Notes: generated by a model not told the origin, from the letters alone. 64,000 bases of DNA from Granulicella paludicola (GCF_025685545.1 NZ_JAGSYC010000026.1:930001-994000), one strand, 5' to 3'; shown: positions 15,092-23,634, numbered from the stretch's first letter. Translations and numbers: made by a program.

Positions 15092-18000
15092 GTGTTGCTG
15101 CGAGCACGTGTGGGTTGGGGTGTCGGCGGGGTGCGGCTTACGGGCTGCTTCTTTGTGCTTCTGTTCGCGGTAAAAGCCAACGGACAGAAGAAGCCTGCAA
15201 TACAGAGTGCGCCTGTGATCTCGACCGAGCAACAGAGCTCTGAAGTGGACATGGGCCTACCCTTGTTGGACGACGCCGTGGAGTCTTTGCAGGCGCTGGA
15301 TTCGCAGGCAAATGACGCGGCACTTGCGGGTCGCACCATCGGTGATGCGGATGAAGAGCAGCAGGCACAAAGAAGCACCGTTCGAGACGGCAGTGCGGCG
15401 AGTGAGCTGAGCTATGGCGGTCTGCCGACGACGCTGAACGAAGCCACGCTTGACGGGTTGAGTGTACGACAAAGCTTCCGGGCAGGGCCTCGCGGAGGCG
15501 CTGCCGAGGGCGCGCGTGGGGATTCGATCTACAACCTGCGTGGTTTGCAGGGCTTCGGTCGAGGAGCGCAGCGTGATGGCCTGCACATGTTCTCTGCACA
15601 GTATGGCGGCGCGGGCGGGCGAACGACAGCGATCACCCGGGCTGGGACACCTCAGCTGCGTGGGTCTGTGCAGTGGCTGATGGAGGCGAGTGCGCTGGCG
15701 GCAACGAACCCGTATTCGGTGGTGAGCACCTACAGCAACGGCGTGGAGTCGAGCGAGTTGGTGAAGCCGCGCGGATGGATGAATCAGTTGAGCGTGACGG
15801 CGGGACTGCCTCTCTTCTCGGCGAAGGCGGGCTGGGTGCCGCAGCGGCTGCGCACAAATGCAGTGATTTTTGGCGCGGTCGATCTACAGTTGCACCGCGA
15901 TAGCGTGGTGTCATCGCCGAGCGATCCGCAGTTCTTCACTCTGACCGCGGAGCAGCGGGCGCTGCTGGGAAATCGTGGAGTAGGTGGTGCTGCGACGGTG
16001 GGTGCTCTCGATTATCTCGGCAGCCTGACGGGGACCACGTTGCGCGGCGCATATCGGCTTACGGGAACCGTGCGTGCCGATGCGGACGTGAGCGCGCGGG
16101 ATCAGGTGTCGGTATCGTTCCATGGGAACCGCGTGGACGCTGTGGCTGGAACGGCGCTGGGTCAGGCTTCGGATGCCGTGGTAGCGCGAGGCATAGGGAG
16201 CCTTGGGGACAGTTATGTGAATGTGGAGGCGTTGAGTGCGCAGTGGATCCGGAGATTGACCTCGCACATGGAGAACGAGGTGCGCGGACAGGTTGTGCAC
16301 GACCTGGAGTATGAGGCAGCGCGAGCACCCGCGCCGCAGGAACCGGCGATCAGCGTCGGTGGACTGGCTCCGCAGGTGTCCATTGGGCCGGATGGCTTTG
16401 CGTATGGAACACCTTCGACGCTGGGGAGGATCGCATATCCCGATGAGCAGCGGGTTGAACTCGCGGACACGCTGCGATGGACCCTGGGGCGCAACCTGCT
16501 GACGCTGGGCGGCGACTGGAGTCGCATGCATGACCGCATCGCAAGCATCGATGCGCAGGAAGGGGCGTTCGACTACGACAGCGGCACGACGGGAGGTCAC
16601 GACGGAGGTTTGGTGGACTGGATCACTGACTACACCTTCAACGTGCATGCGTATCCGAACGGTGGCTGTCCGAGCATCAATGCGGCGGTGCATGACTTCT
16701 GCTTTCGAACGTATACGCAGGGCTTCGGCACGCAGCAGACAGAGTTTGTGACGCATGAGTTTGCGGGGTTTGCGGAAGACGAGCTACGGGTGAGGCGAGA
16801 CCTTATGGTGACGATGGGGGTTCGCTACGACTACACGCTGCTGCCGCTGCCGCAGGCTCCGAACCCGGTGCTAGATGGGGCGCTTGCAGCGGCTGGCGTC
16901 ACGGCAGCGACCTCGCGGTTTCCGGAGGACAGGAACAACGTGGGGCCGCGAATGGCGATGACGTGGTCACCGAAGCGTCTGCATGGAGCGACTGTGGAAG
17001 CGGGGTACGGTTTGTTCTTCGGGCGCGTGCCGGGAGGAACCCTGCGTGCTGCACTGGCCGATACGGCGATGGCTTCGACGACTGAGCACATACGCATCAC
17101 GCCAACGACGATTGCGCAGTGCCCGCAGGTGACGACTGTGTCGCAGGGCTTTGGATACCCGTGTGCGTTTACGACAATGCCTCCTGCAGCTGTGGCGCAG
17201 ACGACTTCGGCAACGCTGTTCGCACAGAATTTCCGAGCGCCGATGGTGCAGCGGGGGTCGTTTACAGTATCGGACGAGGTCGCGAGGGGACTGCACGTGC
17301 GGGTAGGGTATGCGCTCTCGTACGGGGTGCAGTTGCCTGCGACGACGGACGTGAACATTGCGCCATCAACCGGGCTGGTGGAGTATGTGCTGCAAGGAGG
17401 GGATGCGGCCGGCGAGCACTATCCGGGGCTCCACACGGGCGAGACGTTCGTGGTGCCGCTCTACACTCAGCGGCGGATTGCGCAGTATGGCGCGGTGACG
17501 GAGGTTGAGTCGAACGCGAATGCGTACATGAACGCGGGCACGCTGGAGATGGAGTGGCGAAACGTCCGCGGGTTATCGTTGCGGGGCAGTTACACGTTTT
17601 CACGAGCGATCGACGATGGGCCACTGCAGGGTGCGACGCCGCGGCTGAGCAGCCAGTTCGATCCCTTTGCGATTGGTTACGACAAAGGCCTGTCCAGCCT
17701 GCAATTTCCGCAGCGGTTTGCGGGGGAGCTGCAGTATGTGTCTCGCTGGCAGCGCGGCTCGGCGCGGGAGCGGAGACTACTGAGCGGATGGCGGGTGGCG
17801 TCGATTGCGACGGCGGGTAGTGGCGCGCCGTACAGTTATGCGATCTTTGGCGGTACGCGGTTGGCAGGCGGACATGAGTCGATCAACGGGGCAGGTGGAG
17901 CGACCTATCTACCGACTGTAGGCAGGAATACGCTGCGGCTTCCTCCGCGCGGAAAGGTGGACATGCGCGTGGAGCGAGAAGTTGCCCTCGGAGGCCGTTT

Positions 18001-18247
18001 GAAAATCCGCGCCTTCGCGCAGACGTTCAACCTGTTGAATGAACGAAATGTAAGCGGGGTGCAGACGCGAGCGTTTCTGCTGGGAACGCCGGCGACGACA
18101 GGTGGGCTGACACCACTGGTGTTTCAGGATGCCGCAGCGATCGCGACAGAAGGTCTGACGACCCGGGCGTTCGGAATTGGAACGTCATCGACTACGGGAA
18201 TGAGCCGGGAGCGGCGTGTGGAGTTTGGCTTGCGGCTGGAGTTTTAG
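15092..18247 (+). CDS. TonB-dependent receptor-like outer-membrane protein without the N-terminal beta-sandwich
   Basis: A 1051-residue protein starting at GTG 15092 (GGAG about 10 bases upstream), with a hydrophobic signal segment (LTGCFFVLLFAVKANG). After a short linker the plug is recognisable: YGGLPTTLNEATLDGLSV, IYNLRGLQGFGRGAQRDGLH and FSAQYGGAGGRTTAITRAGT. The rest is a beta-barrel with alternating aromatic strands, ending in the outer-membrane signature RVEFGLRLEF. The carboxypeptidase-regulatory domain present in the preceding receptor is missing, so it is related in barrel type but not a simple duplicate. Substrate unknown. Codon use is G+C-rich like the surroundings. A start at a later GTG would shorten the signal peptide. 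Confidence 0.85.
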   Translation: MLLRARVGWGVGGVRLTGCFFVLLFAVKANGQKKPAIQSAPVISTEQQSSEVDMGLPLLDDAVESLQALDSQANDAALAGRTIGDADEEQQAQRSTVRDGSAASELSYGGLPTTLNEATLDGLSVRQSFRAGPRGGAAEGARGDSIYNLRGLQGFGRGAQRDGLHMFSAQYGGAGGRTTAITRAGTPQLRGSVQWLMEASALAATNPYSVVSTYSNGVESSELVKPRGWMNQLSVTAGLPLFSAKAGWVPQRLRTNAVIFGAVDLQLHRDSVVSSPSDPQFFTLTAEQRALLGNRGVGGAATVGALDYLGSLTGTTLRGAYRLTGTVRADADVSARDQVSVSFHGNRVDAVAGTALGQASDAVVARGIGSLGDSYVNVEALSAQWIRRLTSHMENEVRGQVVHDLEYEAARAPAPQEPAISVGGLAPQVSIGPDGFAYGTPSTLGRIAYPDEQRVELADTLRWTLGRNLLTLGGDWSRMHDRIASIDAQEGAFDYDSGTTGGHDGGLVDWITDYTFNVHAYPNGGCPSINAAVHDFCFRTYTQGFGTQQTEFVTHEFAGFAEDELRVRRDLMVTMGVRYDYTLLPLPQAPNPVLDGALAAAGVTAATSRFPEDRNNVGPRMAMTWSPKRLHGATVEAGYGLFFGRVPGGTLRAALADTAMASTTEHIRITPTTIAQCPQVTTVSQGFGYPCAFTTMPPAAVAQTTSATLFAQNFRAPMVQRGSFTVSDEVARGLHVRVGYALSYGVQLPATTDVNIAPSTGLVEYVLQGGDAAGEHYPGLHTGETFVVPLYTQRRIAQYGAVTEVESNANAYMNAGTLEMEWRNVRGLSLRGSYTFSRAIDDGPLQGATPRLSSQFDPFAIGYDKGLSSLQFPQRFAGELQYVSRWQRGSARERRLLSGWRVASIATAGSGAPYSYAIFGGTRLAGGHESINGAGGATYLPTVGRNTLRLPPRGKVDMRVEREVALGGRLKIRAFAQTFNLLNERNVSGVQTRAFLLGTPATTGGLTPLVFQDAAAIATEGLTTRAFGIGTSSTTGMSRERRVEFGLRLEF

Positions 18248-18350
18248 TGTCACGAAGTTTTTGCGCAGAGCCGTCTTACATATGAGATGCGGTTTGCATC
18301 CTACCGCTTAGAATCGTTCCAAAAGCAGAAGAACTGGAGTTGGGCACGCG

Positions 18351-19343
18351 ATGGATTTGCTAAGCGCGATCGGACACCATGGCTACGTGGTGACAGCTAT
18401 CGCCTTTTTCATAGGTGCGTGCGGGCTGCCGCTGCCGATGTCGGTGGTGCTTTTGACAGCGGGTGCGGCGGCGCATGGCGGCAGCCTGAACTTCTGGCTG
18501 GTGCTACTGAGCGCGTGGCTGGCTGCGGTGATCGGCGATACTCTGATGTTTTTCGGTGGACGCTACACAGGTTGGTGGCTGCTGGCGGGGCTCTGCAAGG
18601 TGAGTATGAATCCCGATGTTTGCATCTTCAGCTCGGCGCATACGTTTTATGAACGCGGTCCAAAGACGTTGCTGATAGCCAAGTTTGTGCCGGGGCTGGG
18701 AACGGTTGCAGCTCCTCTGGCAGGCAGTTTGAACATGCGGTTGGGGCGGTTTCTGCGGCTGGATGGAGCGGGCGTTGCGCTGTATGTGACGGCGTGGACC
18801 GCTGTTGGATTTGTGTGCGCTCCGGTGCTGCGAACGGTTGTGGGCGTTGTGCAGCAGCTAGGTCATGCGGCGCTGACCGTGGTGATTGTCGCGGTAGTTG
18901 CGTATGCGTGCTGGCTGACGGTGAACTCGCTGCGGGATTCGAAGTATGCGGGCATCTCGCGGGTGGGCGCGCAGGATTTGCTGGATCGTATGGAGATTGT
19001 GCGTGCGGCTTCGCATGAAAGCCTGGTGATCATTGCGGATGTGCGCTCGCATGGTTACTACGATCCGGGAATGCAGAGGATCAAGAACTCGATCCGCGTG
19101 GAGCCGAATCGGCTGCATGAGGAGCTGGTCGCGCTGCGCGAGTTTATGCAGCCTGAGTGCGAGATCTATCTGTATTGCAGCTGCGCGCGCGAGGCTACGA
19201 GTGTTCGTGTTGCAAAGATGCTGGAGCAGGAGAACTGCCAGACGAAGGTGATTCGCGGCGGTTTGAAGGCCTGGGTGAAAGCTGGTGGACCGACTGAGCC
19301 GATTCCGCTGAGTGAGATGGAACATCTACCGCAGTTTGAGTAG
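18351..19343 (+). CDS. DedA-family membrane protein fused to a rhodanese domain
   Basis: The 330-residue protein has two parts. Residues 1 to about 190 are a DedA (VTT/SNARE-associated) membrane domain with GACGLPLPMSVVLLTAGA, GDTLMFFGGRYTG and KFVPGLGTVAAPLAG; these proteins act in lipid flipping and membrane homeostasis. Residues about 203-320 are a rhodanese domain with Asp230-Val-Arg and an active-site loop starting at Cys276 (YCSCAREATS), followed by VIRGGLKAW. Such fusions occur in annotated genomes, but what sulfur chemistry they serve is unknown. The rhodanese would lie in the cytoplasm if the last helix exits there. It follows the second receptor by 103 bases. Confidence 0.9.
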   Translation: MDLLSAIGHHGYVVTAIAFFIGACGLPLPMSVVLLTAGAAAHGGSLNFWLVLLSAWLAAVIGDTLMFFGGRYTGWWLLAGLCKVSMNPDVCIFSSAHTFYERGPKTLLIAKFVPGLGTVAAPLAGSLNMRLGRFLRLDGAGVALYVTAWTAVGFVCAPVLRTVVGVVQQLGHAALTVVIVAVVAYACWLTVNSLRDSKYAGISRVGAQDLLDRMEIVRAASHESLVIIADVRSHGYYDPGMQRIKNSIRVEPNRLHEELVALREFMQPECEIYLYCSCAREATSVRVAKMLEQENCQTKVIRGGLKAWVKAGGPTEPIPLSEMEHLPQFE

Positions 19344-19348
19344 GTGGG

Positions 19349-19363
19349 CCCCCCCTCCCCCCC
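19349..19363 (+). repeat. C7-T-C7 homopolymer tract
   Basis: Seven cytosines, one thymine, seven cytosines lie directly after the DedA-rhodanese stop. Such tracts are slippage-prone and could be a sequencing or phase-variation spot; here they are outside coding sequence. The rest of 19344-19633 is AT-richer than its surroundings and holds only the terminator below. Confidence 0.8.
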
Positions 19364-19468
19364 TTGTTTTGGGCAAAGTACTGAAAAGGTGGGGGTTAAG
19401 TTCGAAAGGTAAGAGAAAGTGCGCTAAAGCATTTATTTTGAATGGTTTAGCGAGAAATTCTTGAAAAG

Positions 19469-19510
19469 AAAGGGTTGGCTGCTTTCCGTAGCCGACCCTT
19501 TCTTTTGCCC
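19469..19510 (+). terminator. Strong 14-bp terminator hairpin
   Basis: AAAGGGTTGGCTGC (19469-19482) pairs with GTAGCCGACCCTTT (19488-19501), including two G-U pairs, loop TTTCC, tail CTTTTGCCCC. It lies 126 bases after the DedA-rhodanese stop, so that mRNA may carry a long 3' region, or a small RNA could end here. Confidence 0.75.
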
Positions 19511-19633
19511 CTATTTAAAGGATAGCAAATGGGAACGGGTAATCGTGCAATTTTTATCGTCTTTTAAATCAAGCAGTTAAGGGTTTTCGGGGCTTGACAA
19601 GAATTGGAGTGGGTTGCGGTGGATGCAGGTTCT

Positions 19634-20938
19634 CTAAACGAACTTTGCCAAGGCTGTGATTAGCTTTGTGTGGGGCAGGCCATCGGCGTAGGTCTTCAGG
19701 ATGAGCGGGCGAAGTAAGGGGTTGCGCATGGCGCGGAAGCCGCGCTCAGGGTTGCGGTAGAAGGCGCGGGCGGCGCGGGCGGAGAAGGCGAGCGTCTGCT
19801 GCAGGGGTTGCAGGTGGCGGGCGTAGGCGGTGGCGATCTTTGAAGCTTCCGAGCCCACCTTGGTCGACGATGAAGCTGTCGGCGAAGATGGGGCACCCAG
19901 TTCCGCTCTTTCCGTTTCTTCGACTTTTTCTATCGACTCCAGGATGGCGGCGGCGGCGGCTTGTCCGCTGACGAGTGCGGAGTGGATGCCTTCGCCTGTG
20001 AGGGGGTCGACGAGGCCGGCGGCGTCTCCGGTAAGGAGGACGCGGCCGTGGGGGATGTAGGCGTGGCCTCCCATGCCGAGGTACTGGCCGGTGATGGCTG
20101 CGCCGAGAGCGGCGAGCGAGACGCCGAGTTTGTGCTGCGTGTACTGATCGAGCAGGTCGCGGGTGACGGACTTCAATTGCGTAGAGGCATCGTCTGCGGT
20201 GGGGGCGAAGGCGCCGACGCCGATGTTGATGTGGTCGCCCTTAGGGAAGAGCCAGCCGTAGCCGCCGGGCAGGGGGGCGAAGTCGAAGACGAGGTCGGTG
20301 GGGGCGTCGCCTGCGGGGAGAGAGGAAGGCAATGCGCTGTAGGGCACGCAGGCTTCGAGCGCGAAGCCCTTCTCGTACCAGTGCGGCGCCGAGGGCGACT
20401 GGGCTTCACCACTGTTGCGGAGAGAGGCTTCGATGCGGCGGGTCTGGCCGTTGGAGCCGTCGGCACCGATGAGGACAGGGGCGGTGAAGGTTTCGGGGCC
20501 GGTGGCTGTCGCTACGGTGAGGACGATATGGGTGGGGTGCTCGTCGATGGAGGTGATGTGTTCGATCTTGCGTAGGGTGGCGCTGCCTCCGTTGCGACCG
20601 GCGGCGAGTGTCTGGGCGAGGCAGAAGGCGTCGAAGCGTTCGCGGACGGCCATGGCGCAGATAGGATTTTTGGCGCGGACCTTGACCTCGCGCTTGCTGG
20701 TGTCGTCGGAGGCCTGCTGCAGGACGATCTCGTAGCAGATGCGCTCGCTGACGGGTTCGACGGAGTAGCGGAGAGCGTCGAGGGTCTTGCGCGTGAGGCC
20801 GCAGGCGCAGGCCTTGGGGCGCGGGAAGGTGCGGCGGTCCACGAGGAGCACGCGCCTACCGGCTTGCGCTAGATCATAGGCAGCAGCGCAGCCTGCGGGG
20901 CCTGCTCCGATGATGAGGGTGTCGTAGTCGAGGTGCAT
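19634..20938 (-). CDS. Geranylgeranyl-reductase-family FAD-dependent oxidoreductase
   Basis: A 434-residue flavoprotein. The N-terminal Rossmann motif DTLIIGAGPAGCAAAYDLAQ (residues 6-25) binds the FAD ADP part. CACGLT near residue 45 and LIGADGSNG mid-protein match the geranylgeranyl reductase group. The GD box near the C-terminal half, LLTGDAAGLVDPLTGEGI, contacts the flavin. Family members saturate isoprenoid chains of quinones, chlorophyll or lipids; here quinone or lipid tail reduction is plausible but not shown. An in-frame dispersed repeat (19854-19898) adds a Ser-rich peptide (about residues 347-361) between the FAD box and the C-terminal helices. No good RBS is seen before the ATG. 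Confidence 0.88.
   Translation of the reverse strand: MHLDYDTLIIGAGPAGCAAAYDLAQAGRRVLLVDRRTFPRPKACACGLTRKTLDALRYSVEPVSERICYEIVLQQASDDTSKREVKVRAKNPICAMAVRERFDAFCLAQTLAAGRNGGSATLRKIEHITSIDEHPTHIVLTVATATGPETFTAPVLIGADGSNGQTRRIEASLRNSGEAQSPSAPHWYEKGFALEACVPYSALPSSLPAGDAPTDLVFDFAPLPGGYGWLFPKGDHINIGVGAFAPTADDASTQLKSVTRDLLDQYTQHKLGVSLAALGAAITGQYLGMGGHAYIPHGRVLLTGDAAGLVDPLTGEGIHSALVSGQAAAAAILESIEKVEETERAELGAPSSPTASSSTKVGSEASKIATAYARHLQPLQQTLAFSARAARAFYRNPERGFRAMRNPLLRPLILKTYADGLPHTKLITALAKFV
19854..19898 (-). repeat. In-frame dispersed repeat, family 2 (SSSxKVG type)
   Basis: This 45-base segment of the flavoprotein gene closely matches 40410-40454 in the GT-C-like gene. Read on the minus strand, both encode GAPSxPTxSSSxKVG in the same frame. 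Confidence 0.8.
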
Positions 20939-21250
20939 CTAGTTCAGTTTATGGCCGGGCGTGAAGGTGTGAGTTGAGGATGTGCAAGTTCTGGCGTCCG
21001 CGTTTAGAGGAGTCATGATGGAAGAGCGATACGGGCCATGGTTGAGGCGTGCATTGGCCCGTAGGTATGAGCGGAGATGATTGGCGAGTCGCTTCCCGTA
21101 AGTCGGCTTCCCGTTACTAATCTGGGTCGGTGAGCGCATTGGCGATTATGCGTAAAGCCAAAAGCGCCATTCTGGGAAAACCGTCACCGGACTGGTGCGA
21201 GACGAGGGCACTCCTCTAACAGTCGTGGCACTTTCAGCACTTGTTCCGCT
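20939..21250. other. Noncoding interval, 312 bases
   Basis: No convincing gene is seen. It separates the flavoprotein start from the end of the TetR gene. It contains short direct repeats (CTTCCCGTAA and CTTCCCGTTA near 21090-21120) but nothing I can assign. Confidence 0.5.
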
Positions 21251-21841
21251 TCAACTTGGGAAAGCGAAGAGCTCGACGAACATTTTCACGCGCTCCTTCT
21301 GGCGGCTGGGTGGAAATCGCTTGGTTCTTGTGAGGTCGGCGATTCCGTGGAGGCCTGCCCAGAAGAGTTCTGTCAGGACCTCCGGTTTCGAGCCCTGTCC
21401 TTGAAACAGCTCCATGAGTTGTGCGAACGCGAACCGGAGCTCTGGAGGTGTGTTAGCGTCAGCGAAGGGAATGCTGAGACTGAGCGAAAACATCGCCTCG
21501 TAGAGTGCCGGTGAGGACGTGGCGAACTCCAGATAGGCGGTTGCGACTGCTTCGACAATCTTCCCTGGCTTGGCCCGTTTGCGTGCCTTCTCCAAGGCCA
21601 GGCCGATCTCCTGGAAGCCTTCGATAGCCACCGCAGCGAGGATGCCTTCGCGGCTTTCAAAGTGACCGTACAGGACGGGCTGGCTGTAAGAGATTTCGTC
21701 GGACAGCCGCCGAACAGTGACGTTAGGCCAGCCCTCCAGCTCCGCGATTCGCCTTGCGGCACTGATAATCTGTGCCCGTCGGACCTCTCTGTCACGTAGT
21801 TTTCGTTCTGCAATGCGGTTCGGTACGGCGGTTGTCTCCAT
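21251..21841 (-). CDS. TetR/AcrR-family transcriptional regulator
   Basis: A 196-residue repressor. The N-terminal helix-turn-helix covers about residues 22-68: AQIISAARRIAELEGWPNVT then VRRLSDEISYSQPVLYGHFE, where YGHF is the usual end of the recognition helix. The C-terminal ligand domain contains the conserved LYEAMFSLSL and LFWAGLHGIADL seen in WHG-type TetR proteins. The gene is divergent from a DUF4267-DUF1772-cupin operon. The shared 125-base interval carries two nearly identical palindromic operators, one inside its own promoter, so it most likely represses both itself and the operon. The inducer is unknown. Confidence 0.93.
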   Translation of the reverse strand: METTAVPNRIAERKLRDREVRRAQIISAARRIAELEGWPNVTVRRLSDEISYSQPVLYGHFESREGILAAVAIEGFQEIGLALEKARKRAKPGKIVEAVATAYLEFATSSPALYEAMFSLSLSIPFADANTPPELRFAFAQLMELFQGQGSKPEVLTELFWAGLHGIADLTRTKRFPPSRQKERVKMFVELFAFPS

Positions 21842-21847
21842 GCACAG

Positions 21848-21873
21848 AGTATAGCACCGCTAGAAAGTCTAAC
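21848..21873 (-). promoter_or_regulatory. TetR-gene promoter with operator 1
   Basis: On the minus strand TATACT (21853-21848) is a good -10 element. The imperfect palindrome GCTAGA-AAG-TCTAAC occupies 21859-21873, between -10 and -35, a position typical for autorepression. The same palindrome recurs 81 bases away in front of the divergent operon. The -35 is weak. Confidence 0.7.
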
Positions 21874-21900
21874 ACGTTGTAAAAATATTTACGGATGCTC

Positions 21901-21954
21901 TTGCGTCGCAGGGCAACGTCGTGCATTATAAATAGCGTTGCTAGATTTTCTAAC
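21901..21954 (+). promoter_or_regulatory. Promoter and operator 2 of the DUF4267-DUF1772-cupin operon
   Basis: TTGCGT (21901-21906) and CATTAT (21924-21929) are separated by 17 bases and form a plausible promoter; TATAAA overlaps it. The palindrome GCTAGA-TTT-TCTAAC at 21940-21954 lies just past the expected start site and matches operator 1 in both half-sites, differing only in the central bases. Confidence 0.7.
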
Positions 21955-21966
21955 AAGGAGATTTTC

Positions 21967-22347
21967 ATGCTCAACACGATTTTGCTTTCTCTCGCTGTTC
22001 TTATGGCGGTGGCGATCCTCGTTATCGGCGGCTTCTACCTCTTTTCCCCGGAACGAATGATTGGATCGTTCGGACTCAAGCTCCCAGCGGCTGATGCTGA
22101 CACTCGTGCCTGGCTGCGCCTGAAGGGGGTTCGGGACATCGCGTCCGGGCTGGTTGTGCTGGCCCTGATGCTGACTACTGGTTCTCGCTCGGTAGGCGTC
22201 GCTCTGCTCGTACTGGCGATCACCCCTTTTGGCGACATGTCGGTTGTTCTGCGGTCGGGTGGGTCGAAGTCGGCGGCGTTCTCGATTCATGGCGTTACCT
22301 GTGTGGCAATGCTTGTCGTCGGCCTGTTGTTGACCCATGCCCTTTGA
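21967..22347 (+). CDS. DUF4267 small membrane protein
   Basis: A 126-residue integral membrane protein with four predicted helices: MLNTILLSLAVLMAVAILVI, GLVVLALMLT, GVALLVLAITPFGDM and GVTCVAMLVVGLLLTHAL. The start at ATG 21967 has AAGGAG 7 bases upstream, and an N-terminal extension would run over the operator. WLRLKGVRDIASGL is typical of DUF4267. Function unknown; such proteins often sit next to TetR regulators and DUF1772 proteins. It is the first gene of the operon governed by the two operators. Confidence 0.85.
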   Translation: MLNTILLSLAVLMAVAILVIGGFYLFSPERMIGSFGLKLPAADADTRAWLRLKGVRDIASGLVVLALMLTTGSRSVGVALLVLAITPFGDMSVVLRSGGSKSAAFSIHGVTCVAMLVVGLLLTHAL

Positions 22348-22400
22348 GAGACGTGCGGCGGTAGTAGCTTGCAAATCCGATTTTTTCTGGAGGAATCATC

Positions 22401-22850
22401 ATGGAAGTTCTGAATGTTGTGGCAATCGTTGTCGCTGGGTTGATGGTTGGATGTGAGTTTTCCATTGCCGCGTTTATCCACCCAACTCTGGATAGGCTTC
22501 CAGAGGAAGTGCATCTGTCGGCAGCAAGTGCTATCGCCCGGGTGATGGGAGCAGCCATGCCGTTTTGGTACGCGCTTACACTCCTACTGACCGTGGTCGA
22601 GGGTGGGATCTATTGGCATACCTCTGGCCACTTACCTATCTGGATCGTTGCATCGTCTGTTTTGTGGATGCTGGTGATTGTGTGTACGGTCACGATTCTC
22701 GTGCCGATCAACAACCGAATTGCATCGTGGGAGACGTCCACGCCGCCTGCCGATTGGAAGCGTTACCGGAGCCGATGGGACCTGCTTCACCGCTGGCGCG
22801 TTTTCGTGCTCACGACAGCTTTAGTGTTGCTCATCGTGGGCATTTTGTAG
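22401..22850 (+). CDS. DUF1772 membrane protein
   Basis: A 149-residue protein with four transmembrane helices. The RBS TGGAGGAA lies 9 bases before the ATG. Family marks are the early GCEFSIAAFIHPTLDRLP, a central charged loop, PINNRIASWE and the WKRYRSRWDLLHRWR motif before the last helix. DUF1772 proteins resemble anthrone oxygenase, so an oxygenase-like role on small aromatics is possible, but this is inference from the family. Second gene of the TetR-controlled operon, 53 bases after the first. Confidence 0.87.
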   Translation: MEVLNVVAIVVAGLMVGCEFSIAAFIHPTLDRLPEEVHLSAASAIARVMGAAMPFWYALTLLLTVVEGGIYWHTSGHLPIWIVASSVLWMLVIVCTVTILVPINNRIASWETSTPPADWKRYRSRWDLLHRWRVFVLTTALVLLIVGIL

Positions 22851-22912
22851 CCAACGTTCTTGCGGGCACGAAGCGTCTGCAGGACCAACTGAACCACAAG
22901 GAGGAGAATCCC

Positions 22913-23449
22913 ATGTCAGAGATCGCAACCACTAACGCTCCACTGCCTGCCGATGATCTTAGCCGCGCGCTGGCGTTTGCCCAGCTAGATAGTCCAACTG
23001 CACAGCATATTGGCCTGGTTGGAAACACGTATACGATCACCGTCGCCGGTAAAGATACCAACGGCCGCTTCTGTGTGATCGACATGCATGTGCCGCCTGG
23101 TGGCGGGCCGGGGCCGCATCGTCACGACTTTGAAGAGACATTCATCCTGCTGGAAGGCGAGGTGGAGATGACCTTTCGCGGGGCGAAGTCCATCGTTCGG
23201 GCGGGTGACACGGTCAACGTTCCGTCCAATGCTTCCCACCAGTTTCACAACGTATCGACAAGCCCAGCCAGGATGATCTGCATCTGCGCTCCAGCGGGCA
23301 ACGAAAGGTTCTTCGTCGAGCTCGGTGTGCCTGTAGCGACGCGCACTACAGCACCACCCAAGCTCGACGCGATGCAGATGGCCGAGTTTGCGAAGAAGGC
23401 GAAGGCTGTTGCAGCGAAGTATGGCACGGAACTTCTGGACCGAGCTTAG
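22913..23449 (+). CDS. Cupin-domain protein
   Basis: A 178-residue protein with AAGGAGGAG 8 bases before the ATG. A single cupin domain spans about residues 40-120: motif 1 PHRHDFEETFILLEGEVEM gives the His-His-Glu metal ligands, and motif 2 GDTVNVPSNASHQFHNVS supplies the last His. The C-terminal helix is rich in Ala and Lys. Such small cupins bind a metal and small ligands or act as dioxygenases; substrate unknown. It is the third gene of the TetR-controlled set, so the three probably handle a common compound. Confidence 0.88.
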   Translation: MSEIATTNAPLPADDLSRALAFAQLDSPTAQHIGLVGNTYTITVAGKDTNGRFCVIDMHVPPGGGPGPHRHDFEETFILLEGEVEMTFRGAKSIVRAGDTVNVPSNASHQFHNVSTSPARMICICAPAGNERFFVELGVPVATRTTAPPKLDAMQMAEFAKKAKAVAAKYGTELLDRA

Positions 23450-23634
23450 AGAGACCAATAGCTTTACGAACAGATGCCATGTGGCTTCGATACGCCGACT
23501 CGGGTTTACCTAACGCGAGCGCCATGAAATCTGGAAGAACGAGAACAGGCCGAAGCACTCATTGAGTCTGGATTACTCCCGACAAACGCTCTTGTCGAAA
23601 TTGATGTTTGCCCGGGGGCTTGGCCTGTTGGACG

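Noticed and set aside
18287-18652. Short frame at the start of the DedA gene
   Set aside because: It overlaps the clear DedA start in another frame without an RBS or a family.
20939-21139. 66-codon minus-strand frame upstream of the flavoprotein
   Set aside because: No RBS, low complexity and no recognisable motif; it may be chance.
22565-22912. Longer start for the cupin protein reaching back into the DUF1772 gene
   Set aside because: AAGGAGGAG directly before ATG 22913 and the overlap with the DUF1772 frame argue for the shorter protein.
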